The notes beneath the pieces were generated by a model, which was given only the letters and a program-made list of their open reading frames with translations, did no database searches and was not told the origin of the DNA. DNA of 64,000 nucleotides from Angustibacter sp. Root456 (lineage in GTDB: Bacteria; Actinomycetota; Actinomycetes; Actinomycetales; Angustibacteraceae): contig NZ_LMER01000016.1 in the NCBI RefSeq assembly GCF_001426435.1, forward strand, positions 95,453 to 159,452, read 5' to 3'. Both the position numbers and the translations under genes were made by a program. This document shows, piece by piece, positions 16,613 to 26,257 of this stretch. How positions within the stretch are numbered: position 1 is the stretch's first letter; every line of letters starts with the position of its first letter.

Positions 16613-17671
16613 ATGACCACCTTCGCTGCCTCGACCCTCACGACGCCTTCCACCACCTCGCTGCTCGCGGACCGCGCGGACGTCCTCGAGGCGCCCGACC
16701 GCTACCGCGTGCTCACCGGCGACCGGCCCACCGGCCCGCTGCACCTCGGTCACTACCTCGGCACGCTGCGCGAGCGCGTGCGCCTGCAGGACGCCGGAGT
16801 GCAGACGTTCGTCGTCATCGCCGACTACCAGGTCGTCACCGACCGCAGCGACACCAGCGAGGTGGCGGCGAACGTCCGCGAGCTGGTGCTCGACTACCTC
16901 GCGGTTGGCCTGGACCCCTTGCGCACCAGCGTCTTCCGGCACAGCGCCGTGCCCGAGATCGGTCAGCTGATGCTGCCGCTGCTGTCGACGGCGACCCTGG
17001 CCGAGCTGCAGCGCAACCCCACGGTGAAGGCCGAGGCCGGGCACGCCGGGCCCCTCAGCGCGCTGATGCTCACCTACCCGGTGCACCAGGCCGCCGACAT
17101 CCTCGCGGTGGGCGGCACGCTCGTGCCGGTGGGCGACGACCAGCTGCCGCACCTGGAGCAGACGCGGGTCGCGGCCCGTCGGGTCAACGAGCGCTACGGC
17201 CGCGGCGCGAGCGTCCTGACGCCACCGCAGGCGCTGCTCACCGAGGCGCCGCGGCTGCTCGGCACGGACGGGCAGAAGATGTCCAAGAGCCGGGGCAACG
17301 CGATCGCGCTGGGCGCCAGTGAGGACGACACGGCGCGCCTCGTGCGGTCGGCGGTCACCGACTCCGAGCGGGAGATCACCTACGAGCCGCAGCGCCGTCC
17401 CGAGGTGTCGAGCCTGGTGCTGATGGCCGCGCTGTGCTCCGGCCGCACGCCGCAGGACGTCGCGTCCGAGGTCGGCAGCGGCGCGGCGCGGTTGAAAGCC
17501 GTGGTGGCCGAGGCGGTGAACGAGCACCTGCGGCCGATCAGGGCCCGGCGGCGTGAGCTCGAACGCCAGCCGGACGTCGTCGACGCCGTGCTCGCTGCCG
17601 GCCTGGAGCGGGCGCGTCCCCTGGCCGCTGCGACGCTGGCGCGCGTGCACGAGGCGATGGGTCTGACGTGA
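16613..17671 (+). CDS. trpS: Tryptophanyl-tRNA synthetase
   Basis: 352 aa from ATG 16613 (CTGGAG upstream). Class I signatures: TGPLHLGHYLG (HIGH, residues ~42-47) and KMSKS at residues ~222-226 (DGQKMSKSRGN). RNPTVKAEAG and TYPVHQAADIL are typical bacterial TrpRS segments. Length fits. The upstream Trp-rich leader and hairpins suggest induction when charged tRNA-Trp falls, as expected for an auxiliary TrpRS. Whether the genome has a second trpS cannot be seen here. Confidence 0.96.
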   Translation: MTTFAASTLTTPSTTSLLADRADVLEAPDRYRVLTGDRPTGPLHLGHYLGTLRERVRLQDAGVQTFVVIADYQVVTDRSDTSEVAANVRELVLDYLAVGLDPLRTSVFRHSAVPEIGQLMLPLLSTATLAELQRNPTVKAEAGHAGPLSALMLTYPVHQAADILAVGGTLVPVGDDQLPHLEQTRVAARRVNERYGRGASVLTPPQALLTEAPRLLGTDGQKMSKSRGNAIALGASEDDTARLVRSAVTDSEREITYEPQRRPEVSSLVLMAALCSGRTPQDVASEVGSGAARLKAVVAEAVNEHLRPIRARRRELERQPDVVDAVLAAGLERARPLAAATLARVHEAMGLT

Positions 17672-17743
17672 GCAGATCTCGCACTGCGAGACGCGGGGTC
17701 TCGACGCTTGGGCGTCGGCGCGGCCTGCCGATACGGTCGGCAG

Positions 17744-17823
17744 AGGTCATGAGCGCCAGCGCGAAGCCCCGGCTCGCTGGCCGGCAACCCTCCACCGCGG
17801 TGGGGTGCCCCGGGTGACGACCT
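17744..17823 (+). ncRNA. SAM-IV-type riboswitch
   Basis: AGGTC (17744-17748) pairs with GACCT (17819-17823) to close the element. Inside are GCCAGCG...CGCTGGC and the core GGCCGGCAACCC, with GGTGGGGTGCCCCGGGTGA, the characteristic SAM-IV aptamer blocks of actinobacteria. Downstream, CTCC (17855-17858) can pair with GGAG (17886-17889), the ribosome site of the next gene, around an inner hairpin GGGTC-CCA-GACCC; this would fit translational control. Ligand assignment rests on remembered similarity. Confidence 0.85.
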
Positions 17824-17895
17824 GGCGTCGGCGAGGTGTCGGCGCAAGCGCGGGCTCCGGCGACGGCAGGGGTCCCAGACCCTCTGGAGTACCTG

Positions 17896-19260
17896 ATGTC
17901 CAGTCCCATCGTCATCGAAGACCCCCGGGCCGCAACGGTTTCGGCGTCCTGCGACCAGCCCCTGCTCACCGTCGTCGGCGGTGACCTGCCGGTGCCGCTG
18001 CTCGACGGCTCGTGGAGGCGCTACGCGAACCTCGACTACGCCGCCAGCGCTCCGGCCCTGGCGGCCGTGGCCGAGCACGTGGAGCAGGTGCTGCCCTACT
18101 ACGCCAGCGTCCACCGGGGGGCCGGGTACGCCTCGCAGGTGTCGACGGCGCTGCTCGAGGACGCTCGCGCTGCCGTGGGGGAGTTCGTGGGTGCCCGACC
18201 GGGCGACGTCGTCGTGTTCACGCGCAACACCACGGACGCGCTCAACCTGCTGGCGGGCTGCGTGCCGGCCTGGGGTGACGTGGTGTTCCTCGACCTCGAG
18301 CACCACGCGAACCTGCTGCCGTGGCAGCGGTTGCCGCACCGCTGCGTCGCCGTCGAGCGGACCGTCGACGCCACGCTGGCCGCACTCGACGACGCCTTGG
18401 CGGCGCAGCCGGCGGCGCTGCTCGCCATCACCGGCGCGTCGAACGTCACTGGTGAGGAGCTGCCGGTCGAGCGCATCGTGCGCCTCGCTCATCGCCGCGG
18501 GGCTCGCGTGGTCGTGGACGCCGCCCAGCTGGCGCCGCATCGCGCGATCGACCTCGAAGCGACCGGCGTCGACTACGTCGCCTTCAGCGGCCACAAGCTG
18601 TACGCGCCGTACGGCTGCGGGGTGCTCGTCGGACGACGCGACTGGCTCGACCTGGCGCAGCCGTACCTCGCAGGCGGGGGAGCCGTGCGCGAGGTGACGG
18701 TCGACTCGACCCGCTGGGCGCCCGTTCCGGCCCGGCACGAGGGCGGGACCCCGAACGTCCTCGGCGCGGTGGCGCTGGCCCGCGCGTGCCGCGAGCTGCG
18801 GGCGCTGCCCGAGGGGGCGCTCGAGGTGCACGAGGCGGCGCTGCGCGGTCGGCTCGTCGACGGGCTGAGCGCGGTGCCCGGCGTCGGGCTGCACCGGGTG
18901 TTCGACGACGCGCCCTCGTCGATCGGGGTCGTCACCTTCACGGTCGACGGCCACGACCCCGGCCTGGTCGCGGCGTACCTGTCGGCCGAGCACGGCATCG
19001 GCGTGCGCGACGGGCGCTTCTGCGCCCACCCGCTGCTCGCCCGGCTCGGGCTGGATGCGGCCGTACGGGCGAGCGTTGGCGTCGGCTCGCGGGCTGAGGA
19101 CGTCGACCGCCTCGTCGCGGGGGTCGCGGCCCTGGTGCGGCGGGGAACCGGCGCCGAGTACGCGCTCGTCGACGGGCGCTGGCAGCCGGTGTGCGACGTC
19201 CGGCCGCTGCCGGAGTGGGTTGCGCCGTCAGCGGCCGGCTCCTCGCCCTGCGGCGGCTGA
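17896..19260 (+). CDS. Class V PLP aminotransferase / cysteine-desulfurase-like enzyme under SAM riboswitch control
   Basis: 454 aa from ATG 17896 with TGGAG at 17885-17889; a GTG at 17836 lies within the regulatory leader and is unlikely. Class V features: LDYAASAPAL, EHHANLLPW, VVVDAAQLAPH and the PLP-lysine in FSGHKLYAPYG (Lys ~234). It resembles SufS-type desulfurases, but the active-site Cys loop is not obvious: the late segment has GVRDGRFCAHPLL. With a SAM-IV-like switch, a sulfur-amino-acid role is likely; the substrate is unknown. Confidence 0.88.
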   Translation: MSSPIVIEDPRAATVSASCDQPLLTVVGGDLPVPLLDGSWRRYANLDYAASAPALAAVAEHVEQVLPYYASVHRGAGYASQVSTALLEDARAAVGEFVGARPGDVVVFTRNTTDALNLLAGCVPAWGDVVFLDLEHHANLLPWQRLPHRCVAVERTVDATLAALDDALAAQPAALLAITGASNVTGEELPVERIVRLAHRRGARVVVDAAQLAPHRAIDLEATGVDYVAFSGHKLYAPYGCGVLVGRRDWLDLAQPYLAGGGAVREVTVDSTRWAPVPARHEGGTPNVLGAVALARACRELRALPEGALEVHEAALRGRLVDGLSAVPGVGLHRVFDDAPSSIGVVTFTVDGHDPGLVAAYLSAEHGIGVRDGRFCAHPLLARLGLDAAVRASVGVGSRAEDVDRLVAGVAALVRRGTGAEYALVDGRWQPVCDVRPLPEWVAPSAAGSSPCGG

Positions 19261-19284
19261 GCGCCGTCGGGTCGGGGGTCGACG

Positions 19285-19692
19285 TCAGTCGCGCCCGATG
19301 CGCAGCGCCGCCAGCAAAGCGGTGCGCGCGAGGACGTGCGGAGGAGGTGGCAGGTGCGCGAGATCGCACCACTTCAGGCCGTCGTGCTCCTCGGGGGCGG
19401 TGTTCGCGGGGGTGCCCTGCCACTCGCGCACGAGCCAGGCGCTGAGCACCGCTGGGTCAGCGGCGGGGCCGACGCTCAGCCGGGTGAGGTGCGTCGCCGA
19501 GGCCGTCGCCACCTGCACCCCGAGCTCCTCGTGCAGCTCTCGGCTGAGCGCGTCGAGCTCTGACTCACCCGCCTCCATGGCGCCACCCGGCAGGTCCCAG
19601 AGGTCGGGGTAGGCGTGCTTGTCCGGGCGACGGTGCACGAGCAGCACCTGACCGTCCCGGACCAAGGCGCCGACCACCACCACCGTGTGCAC
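19285..19692 (-). CDS. NUDIX hydrolase
   Basis: 135 aa from GTG 19692 (VHTVVVVGALVRDGQ). The Nudix box is complete: GGAMEAGESELDALSRELHEELGV splits as GxxxxxE, REL and EExGV. It follows KHAYPDLWDLPGG, the usual entry strand. Substrates of the family are nucleoside diphosphate derivatives; this one cannot be specified. A longer upstream frame overlaps the hydrolase gene and looks spurious. It is 31 nt downstream of that gene in the same direction. Confidence 0.88.
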   Translation of the reverse strand: MHTVVVVGALVRDGQVLLVHRRPDKHAYPDLWDLPGGAMEAGESELDALSRELHEELGVQVATASATHLTRLSVGPAADPAVLSAWLVREWQGTPANTAPEEHDGLKWCDLAHLPPPPHVLARTALLAALRIGRD

Positions 19693-19723
19693 TCGCGGAT
19701 CAGAGCACAGCGCGATGCACCGG

Positions 19724-20569
19724 TCAAAGCAGACCGCGCACAGCCTCGACGACGGCGTCGGGCCGCTCGTCCGGGATCCAGTGCGAACCAGGCAAGGCCA
19801 CGTGCTCGTACGGCGCGTCGACCCACTCCGCACACTCCTCGACGGCTCGCCGTCCGACGGCGAGGTCGTGGTCGGCCGAGAGGTAGACGGTCGGCACGCG
19901 CACCGGCGGGACGGCGGCGAACTGGGCGTCCATCGCGGCGTACCAGGCGAGGGGGCCGCGCAGCCGACCTGGCTCGAGCATCGGAGCGACGTAGCCGTCG
20001 ACCACGTCCTTGCTCAGCGTCGAGCCGGAGAAGAACGCCCTCAGCCGGCGGCCGTCGTCGTCGAGCAGGACGCGTTCGGCGCGCTCGACGTCGCTCAGCA
20101 ACCGCATGTACGCCGAACGCTCCTTCTGCTCGGCGTCCGACCGCAGCGCAGCGCCGAACGCGCCTGGGTGCGGCACCGACGCCGCGACGAGGCCGCGCAC
20201 GCGCTGTGGGTGGTAGGCGGCCAAAGCCCAGGCCACCGCTGCGCCCCAGTCGTGCCCGACGACGAGCACCGCCTCACCCGCGGTCGTCGCGTCGAGCACC
20301 GCGACCGCGTCAGCCACCAGCTGGTCGAGGCGGTACGCGTCGATCGCGGTGGGCTGGGGGAGCGGGGAGTAGCCGCGCTGGTCGACGGTGACGCAGCGCA
20401 GGCCGAGCTCGCGGACACCGGGCAGGACGCCGTCCCACAGCGAAGCGTTCTGCGGGAAGCCGTGCAGCAGGAGGGCCGTCCCGTGGGCGGCCGCGTCGTC
20501 GTCCACGACGGCTCGCAGGTCGAACGCCTCGGCGCCGTGGCGGCGCTCGACCGAGATGACGGACACCAC
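19724..20569 (-). CDS. Alpha/beta hydrolase, epoxide-hydrolase-like
   Basis: 281 aa from GTG 20569. Oxyanion segment LLHGFPQNASLWDGV; nucleophile elbow VVGHDWGAAVAW with Asp as nucleophile, as in epoxide hydrolases and dehalogenases; QRGYSP strand; late catalytic His in GSHWIPDERPDAV. Acts on small organic substrates in the cytosol; the specific reaction is unknown. It is divergent from the fatty-acid reductase gene and probably co-transcribed with the NUDIX gene. Confidence 0.9.
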   Translation of the reverse strand: MVSVISVERRHGAEAFDLRAVVDDDAAAHGTALLLHGFPQNASLWDGVLPGVRELGLRCVTVDQRGYSPLPQPTAIDAYRLDQLVADAVAVLDATTAGEAVLVVGHDWGAAVAWALAAYHPQRVRGLVAASVPHPGAFGAALRSDAEQKERSAYMRLLSDVERAERVLLDDDGRRLRAFFSGSTLSKDVVDGYVAPMLEPGRLRGPLAWYAAMDAQFAAVPPVRVPTVYLSADHDLAVGRRAVEECAEWVDAPYEHVALPGSHWIPDERPDAVVEAVRGLL

Positions 20570-20626
20570 TCAGGTCTACCGCACGTCCTGGTGAGATAGG
20601 ACCTGCGGACGCGGTTTGCGCGGGGC

Positions 20627-20643
20627 TACGATCCGAGACGATG
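20627..20643 (+). promoter_or_regulatory. Predicted leaderless promoter (-10 TACGAT) of the 10-methyl fatty acid operon
   Basis: TACGAT (20627-20632) ends 8 nt before ATG 20641, with no ribosome site in between. Confidence 0.42.
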
Positions 20644-22074
20644 ACCGACTCCGAGCCGCACCCTGAGATGCACCTGCCCGCTGCCGTCGAGCGCCTTCGC
20701 GCGCAGTACCGCGCCTTGCCCTCGGGGCAGCCGGTGCGGTTGGCGAAGACGACGAGCAACCTGTTCCGGCCACGCGAACGTGGTGCGCGAGCGGGGCTCG
20801 ACGTGTCGGGTCTCGACGAGGTGTTCTCCGTCGACCCCGTGGCGCGCACCGCCTACGTCGGGGGCATGACGACGTACGAGCACCTGGTCGACGCGACGCT
20901 GGCCCACGGGCTGATGCCGCTGGTGGTGCCGCAGCTGAAGACCATCACCATCGGCGGGGCGCTCACGGGCCTTGGTATCGAGTCGTCGTCCTGGCGCGCG
21001 GGCCTCCCGCACGAGTCGGCGCTGTCGATCGACGTCCTCACGGGGGCGGGTGACATCGTGCGCGCGACGCCGGACGGCCCGGACGCCGAGCTCTTCACGA
21101 CGTTCCCGAACTCCTACGGCACCCTCGGCTACGCCGCCGCGGCCACGATCGAGCTCGTGGCCGTGCACCCGTACGTGCACCTGCGGCACGTCCGCTTCGA
21201 GGACCTCGACGAGCTGAGCGCCGCGATCGACAAGCTCGTCGGGGCGGGCGACGGCGAGCGCACCACCTGGGACGGTGAGCCCGTCGACTTCATCGACGCC
21301 AGCGTCTTCCCGCCCCGCGACGACGACGGCCCCGCGCGGCTCGAGGCGTTCCTGACCCTCGGCACGTGGGCCGACGAGGCGCCGTACACCTCTGACTACA
21401 CGGGGATGGGCGTCTACTACCGCTCGGTGCGCAGTCGGCACGAGGACTGGCTGACGGTGCGCGACTACCTGTGGCGCTGGGACACCGACTGGTTCTGGTG
21501 CTCGCGCGCGCTGGGCGTGCAGAACCCGAAGATCCGCCGGTGGGTGCCGAAGCGCCTGTTGCGCAGCGACAACTACCAGCGGGTGATCGGGCTGGAGAAC
21601 CGCTACCACGTCAAGGCGCGGATCGACGCGCGCCGCGGTCTGCCCGCGCGCGAGCGGGTCGTGCAGGACGTCGAGATCCCGGTGGAGCGGCTCGCCGAGT
21701 TCTTGCGGTGGTTCGTCGACACGGTGCCGATCGAGCCGATCTGGTTGTGCCCGCTGCGGTTGCGCCGTCCGGCACCGACCGCGAACGGGCAGTGGCCGTT
21801 GTACCCGCTCGCCCCGGACGAGCTGTACGTCAACGTGGGCTTCTGGTCGACCGTGCCGATCGCCGAGGGGGACGTCGAAGGTGACGTCAACCGGCGGATC
21901 GAGGCCAAGGTCGCCGAGCTCGACGGACACAAGTCGTTGTACTCCGACGCCTACTACGGGCCGGAGGAGTTCTGGAAGCTGTACGGACGAGACCAGTACG
22001 AGCAGGCGAAGCGCCGGTACGACCCGGACTCGCGGTTGCTCGATCTTTACGACAAGGCGGTGAGAGGGCGATGA
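20641..22074 (+). CDS. bfaA: FAD-binding oxidoreductase for 10-methyl-branched fatty acid synthesis
   Basis: 477 aa from ATG 20641. FAD-binding_4 region: VRLAKTTSNLFRPRERG, YVGGMTTYEHLVDATLAHGLMPLVVPQLKTITIGGAL and NSYGTLGYAAAATIELV. The C-terminal part is DHCR24-like. Paired by ATGA overlap with a cyclopropane-synthase-like methyltransferase, it matches the BfaA/TmsA reductase, which reduces the 10-methylene intermediate to 10-methyl (tuberculostearic-type) acyl chains in membrane lipids. The gene name is from family and context. Confidence 0.88.
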   Translation: MTDSEPHPEMHLPAAVERLRAQYRALPSGQPVRLAKTTSNLFRPRERGARAGLDVSGLDEVFSVDPVARTAYVGGMTTYEHLVDATLAHGLMPLVVPQLKTITIGGALTGLGIESSSWRAGLPHESALSIDVLTGAGDIVRATPDGPDAELFTTFPNSYGTLGYAAAATIELVAVHPYVHLRHVRFEDLDELSAAIDKLVGAGDGERTTWDGEPVDFIDASVFPPRDDDGPARLEAFLTLGTWADEAPYTSDYTGMGVYYRSVRSRHEDWLTVRDYLWRWDTDWFWCSRALGVQNPKIRRWVPKRLLRSDNYQRVIGLENRYHVKARIDARRGLPARERVVQDVEIPVERLAEFLRWFVDTVPIEPIWLCPLRLRRPAPTANGQWPLYPLAPDELYVNVGFWSTVPIAEGDVEGDVNRRIEAKVAELDGHKSLYSDAYYGPEEFWKLYGRDQYEQAKRRYDPDSRLLDLYDKAVRGR

Positions 22075-23390
22075 GCGTGCTCGGCCAGTGGAAGCAGGAC
22101 CAGGGCCGTCGAGGGGACATGACGATCGCCGAGGCGTACGACCTGCTCGTGGGAGCGAGCGACCAGGTGCACTTCGAGGCCTACGACGGGTCGTCGTCCG
22201 GGCCTGCGGACGCGCGCTACCAGGTGCGGCTCAAGAACCCGCGGGGCCTGGCGTACGTCGCCGGCGCGCCGTCGTCCTTGGGGTTCGCAAGGGCCTACCT
22301 CATGGACGACCTGGAGGTCGACGGCTTCCACCCTGGTGACCCGTACGACCTGCTCGCGATCCTCGACACCCTGCTGGAGCCCCGCCGCCCACCGGCAGCC
22401 GAGGCCGTGCGCGCGTTGCGCGCGTTCGGTCGCGCGGCGCTGACCCTGCCGGCGCCCCCGCCGAACGAGGTGCCGAGCGGCGTGCACCGTGCGCTGCACG
22501 GGTTGCGGCACTCGCGCCGTCGCGATGCCGAGGCGATCCACCATCACTACGACGTGAGCAACCGCTTCTACGAGATGGTGCTCGGCCCGTCGATGGCCTA
22601 CACCTGCGCCTGCTACCCCAGTGACGACGCGACGCTCGAGGAGGCGCAGGCCAACAAGTTCGACCTGGTGTGCCGCAAGCTCGGCCTCAAGCCGGGCATG
22701 CGCCTGCTCGACGTCGGCTGCGGCTGGGGCGGCATGGTGCGCCACGCGGTGCGCGAGTACGGCGTCACCGCGATCGGCGTCACGCTCTCAGCGCAGCAGG
22801 CCGCATGGGCGCAGCAGGCCATCGAGGCCGACGGCATGAGCGACCGCGCGACGGTGCGCTACCAGGACTACCGCGAGGTCACCGAGTCCGGCTTCGACGC
22901 CGTGAGCTCGATCGGCCTCACCGAGCACATCGGGATCAAGAACTACCCGTCGTACTTCGAGTTCCTGTACTCCAAGCTCGTGCCGGGCGGCCGGCTGCTC
23001 AACCACTGCATCACCCGCGCCGACAACCTGCACCCCGGCATCAAGCGCCGCGGCTTCATCGACCGGTACGTGTTCCCGGACGGCGAGCTGGCGGGCGCCG
23101 GCACCATCATCGTGGCGATGCAGAACGCCGGGTTCGAGCTGCAGCACGAGGAGAACCTGCGCCGCCACTACGCGCGCACGCTGGCCGGCTGGTGCCGCAA
23201 CCTCGTCGAGAACTGGGACGAGTGCGTCGCTGAGACCGACCTGCGCACCGCGAAGGTGTGGGGCCTGTACATGGCGGGCTCGCGGCTGGCGTTCGAGCGG
23301 CGGCAGATCGAGCTGCACCAGGTGCTCGGCACGCGCACCGAGGAGGGTGGCGACCCGCACCTGCCGATGCGTCCCGACTGGGGCGTGTAG
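22071..23390 (+). CDS. bfaB: SAM-dependent 10-methylene fatty acid synthase (cyclopropane-synthase family)
   Basis: 439 aa from ATG 22071 (ATGA overlap). SAM-binding motif LLDVGCGWGGMVRHAV, family motifs HHYDVSNRFYEMVLG, MAYTCACYP, SSIGLTEHIGIKNYPSYF and INHC-like LLNHCITR with RRGFIDRYVFPDGEL. The extra N-terminal ~130 residues are typical of BfaB/TmsB/UfaA-type enzymes that methylenate the C9-C10 double bond of oleoyl phospholipids. With the reductase upstream it makes a complete two-step route. Confidence 0.9.
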   Translation: MSVLGQWKQDQGRRGDMTIAEAYDLLVGASDQVHFEAYDGSSSGPADARYQVRLKNPRGLAYVAGAPSSLGFARAYLMDDLEVDGFHPGDPYDLLAILDTLLEPRRPPAAEAVRALRAFGRAALTLPAPPPNEVPSGVHRALHGLRHSRRRDAEAIHHHYDVSNRFYEMVLGPSMAYTCACYPSDDATLEEAQANKFDLVCRKLGLKPGMRLLDVGCGWGGMVRHAVREYGVTAIGVTLSAQQAAWAQQAIEADGMSDRATVRYQDYREVTESGFDAVSSIGLTEHIGIKNYPSYFEFLYSKLVPGGRLLNHCITRADNLHPGIKRRGFIDRYVFPDGELAGAGTIIVAMQNAGFELQHEENLRRHYARTLAGWCRNLVENWDECVAETDLRTAKVWGLYMAGSRLAFERRQIELHQVLGTRTEEGGDPHLPMRPDWGV

Positions 23391-23397
23391 GCGCCCC

Positions 23398-23991
<594 letters not shown>

Positions 23992-23998
23992 GCGCTCG

Positions 23999-24391
23999 TC
24001 AGCCGAAGAGCAGCATGAGGACGCCGGACGCCAGGTTGAGCGCGACGAACCCCAGGCCGATCACGGCGCCGATGATCGCCGGGGTGCGGCCGTCGGCTCG
24101 GCCCAGGCGCACCGCGCGGCGCCCGAAGTGCACCGCCAGGACGCCGGGCAGCACGAACACCAGGATGGCGGGCGCGGCCGCGAGCAGCGCCTCCCACCAC
24201 ACGAGAGAACCGCTGTCTCCACCGAGCACGGAGGCCAACCCCTCCCCGATGACGAAGGCGGCGACGAACGAGACCGGGTACAGCGCCAGCGACCACCACG
24301 CCCGCCGATACGCCCGGTCTGCCTCGGGCGAGTAGGTGGGCGCCGGTGGCGGCGGGCTCGGCCTGGGTGAGTTGATGCCTGAGGTCGACAT
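23999..24391 (-). CDS. Small membrane protein, DUF4190-like
   Basis: 130 aa from ATG 24391. A Pro/Ser-rich N-terminus, then three helices with ILVFVLPGVLAVHFGRRAVRLGRADGR and GAVIGLGFVALNL, the usual DUF4190-like layout. No catalytic motif. It ends seven bases after the TMEM175-like gene, convergently. It is the last native-looking gene before the accessory island. Confidence 0.75.
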   Translation of the reverse strand: MSTSGINSPRPSPPPPAPTYSPEADRAYRRAWWSLALYPVSFVAAFVIGEGLASVLGGDSGSLVWWEALLAAAPAILVFVLPGVLAVHFGRRAVRLGRADGRTPAIIGAVIGLGFVALNLASGVLMLLFG

Positions 24392-24546
24392 GGCCTGCTC
24401 CTCTCGGCATCCCCACAGTGGCGCGCCTCAACGCCGGCGGGCAGAGGCGTTGGTCCCTGTGGGCAGACCAGGTGGGCAGAGCAGCCTGGCAAAGGGCGCG
24501 AGTTCTAAACCCGCCCTCTCAGGAAGGTGTCTGTCATGCTCGAGCG

Positions 24547-25749
24547 ATGGCTGAGGGGAACGGACCTGCCGCAGAGACGGCGGACGAATTCGATCCACGG
24601 GTAAGCATTCGTAATGCGGAGACTGGTGAGGTGAAACCAGTCCGCCGCGATGCCGTGGAGGGCTTGGACAAGTTCATTGAGGGGTGGGAGCACAACACCT
24701 ACCTGCCGCATTCCTTGCGGTTCTCTGGCTGGCAGATGGCCGACGAGGCGCACCCAGCTGGGACGGGGACTCCCGGGTACCGTGTTGTTCACAAGACCAT
24801 CCGCACCTTTGTGTTTCCGCAAGTCTCCATGACGTTCAGCAATCTGCAACTGAAATTTGGAACGGGACCAATCACATGGGGAGAGCCCAGATTTCAGGGC
24901 GCCCTCAATGGCCGCACGCCCGGCACCTTTCTGTTGCCGGAATCGGGTGAGTTAGAAGTTCTCGCAAACAATAAAGTCTCCTATAAGTGGCAGCCGAACG
25001 TGCAAATCAATATGACTGCTCACCAAGAAGACACCCCGAGTGTCAACCATATTGAGATCCTGTACGCCTTGCCCCAGGAGGCCGGGGACCAGTACGAAGA
25101 CATGATCGCGGGCGGCCGAGCTGGTGTCGCGACCCTGACCATGATGATCGACCGGATCTACGGGGAACGCGTGCTTGGCCCTGTGATCACGGAAGAGGTC
25201 GGTGAGGTCTTCGAGGACTGGCACTGGAACCGGCTCTTGGGTGGGCGCTCCGTTGGCATGGAGAGTCAGGCGCGCTTGGAGCAGATCGATGGAAACAAGT
25301 TCGTCGAGAGGTTGTCTGAGGTCGTCGACGGCCACCTGCATCGGCCAGACAAGATTCGCAACCGAATCAAGATTGCGTCGCAGTGGTATTGGCGCGCTGA
25401 GGCTGAGCCTGAACGGGTTCAGCAGTACATCGGGTACTGGCTTTGCATTGAGGCGCTGGAGTTGGAGGAGAATTCGAATATCGCGCCGATCAAAAATCGG
25501 GTCGCTGAGTTGTTGAAGGTGGCCCGGGATACCGTGTCCGTGCCGATCGGCCGCATCTATTCCATCCGCAATCGACTCGTTCACGGAACTGCGCGAGAGG
25601 TCGACGTCGAGCACGTGGAACGTGTGCGTGCGCTTGCCGTGGCTCTGCTGGAGTTCCACGGCTTGGGTCTCGTGACCCCAGGGTCAGGTGCGGGCCTGCG
25701 GTGGGCCGTGGGGCTCTGGGACGCTGAGGGCAGCGGCCCCGCGACTTGA
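24547..25749 (+). CDS. HEPN-motif protein (Apea-like), possible defence cargo
   Basis: 400 aa from ATG 24547; no good ribosome site, so the start is uncertain. The N-terminal ~180 residues look beta-rich and unrecognised. The C-terminal ~110 residues are helical: QQYIGYWLCIEALELEENS, IAPIKNRVAELL, and YSIRNRLVHG, which holds the HEPN RxxxxH signature (Arg 341, His 346). This order resembles Apea-type HEPN proteins, often RNases in antiphage systems. Base composition is foreign to the neighbours. The defence role is inference. Confidence 0.7.
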   Translation: MAEGNGPAAETADEFDPRVSIRNAETGEVKPVRRDAVEGLDKFIEGWEHNTYLPHSLRFSGWQMADEAHPAGTGTPGYRVVHKTIRTFVFPQVSMTFSNLQLKFGTGPITWGEPRFQGALNGRTPGTFLLPESGELEVLANNKVSYKWQPNVQINMTAHQEDTPSVNHIEILYALPQEAGDQYEDMIAGGRAGVATLTMMIDRIYGERVLGPVITEEVGEVFEDWHWNRLLGGRSVGMESQARLEQIDGNKFVERLSEVVDGHLHRPDKIRNRIKIASQWYWRAEAEPERVQQYIGYWLCIEALELEENSNIAPIKNRVAELLKVARDTVSVPIGRIYSIRNRLVHGTAREVDVEHVERVRALAVALLEFHGLGLVTPGSGAGLRWAVGLWDAEGSGPAT

Positions 25750-26257
25750 CTTGAAGTAGCAACACAACTCGTACGGCTCCCTGGCGGCCCCGAACGCTGA
25801 CAGGCGGCGCTGGGTCCCGTCGTCCACATGGGGTCCCCGAGCGCTCGTGCGCTGGTCGCGGTGGTCGGCCGAGCGTGTGGTTGGCTCGGCCGTCCACGGC
25901 GACCGGGTTGCGCGCGTGCGGGCGGGGCATGTGGGCGAGGGGCCACGAGCTGCACGACGCGTCTTGACGGGAATGACAGACGTGTCGTTTACTGCTGCCA
26001 CTTGATTGACGCGCACCTACAGCCAACTCATCGGCGGCCAGAACCTCTCGGCTCTAGCTCGGTCGCCACCTTCACACACCGATATCGCGCGCCGCTGATA
26101 CTCAGCGTCTGACGGCCCTCCAGGTCGCCGCCGTCGGACTTCGCTTCTTGCGATGCGACCAGGTGTGCGAGGTCTGTGGGCCGTCCATGACTTCCCGTCG
26201 CCGTCACGGCGACGACTCCGTGCACCGCTGTCCATTGGTGTCGGGGTTGGAGTCGTC
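25750..26257. other. 508-bp gap inside the element with no supported gene
   Basis: Several short frames occur on both strands, but none has a recognisable sequence or good start. TTGACG (25964-25969) and TTTACT (25988-25993), 18 nt apart, make a plausible plus-strand promoter for the Rep gene. A double-strand origin could lie here, but I see no diagnostic nick site. Confidence 0.5.

Noticed and set aside
24480..24545. tRNA-like or att-like sequence at the left edge of the island
   Set aside because: No cloverleaf or matching direct repeat at the right edge could be found by eye.
24537..24605. 22-codon frame (start ATG 24537) overlapping the HEPN gene start
   Set aside because: It has a fair ribosome site but no conserved feature; too short to support as a gene, although translational coupling to the HEPN gene is possible.
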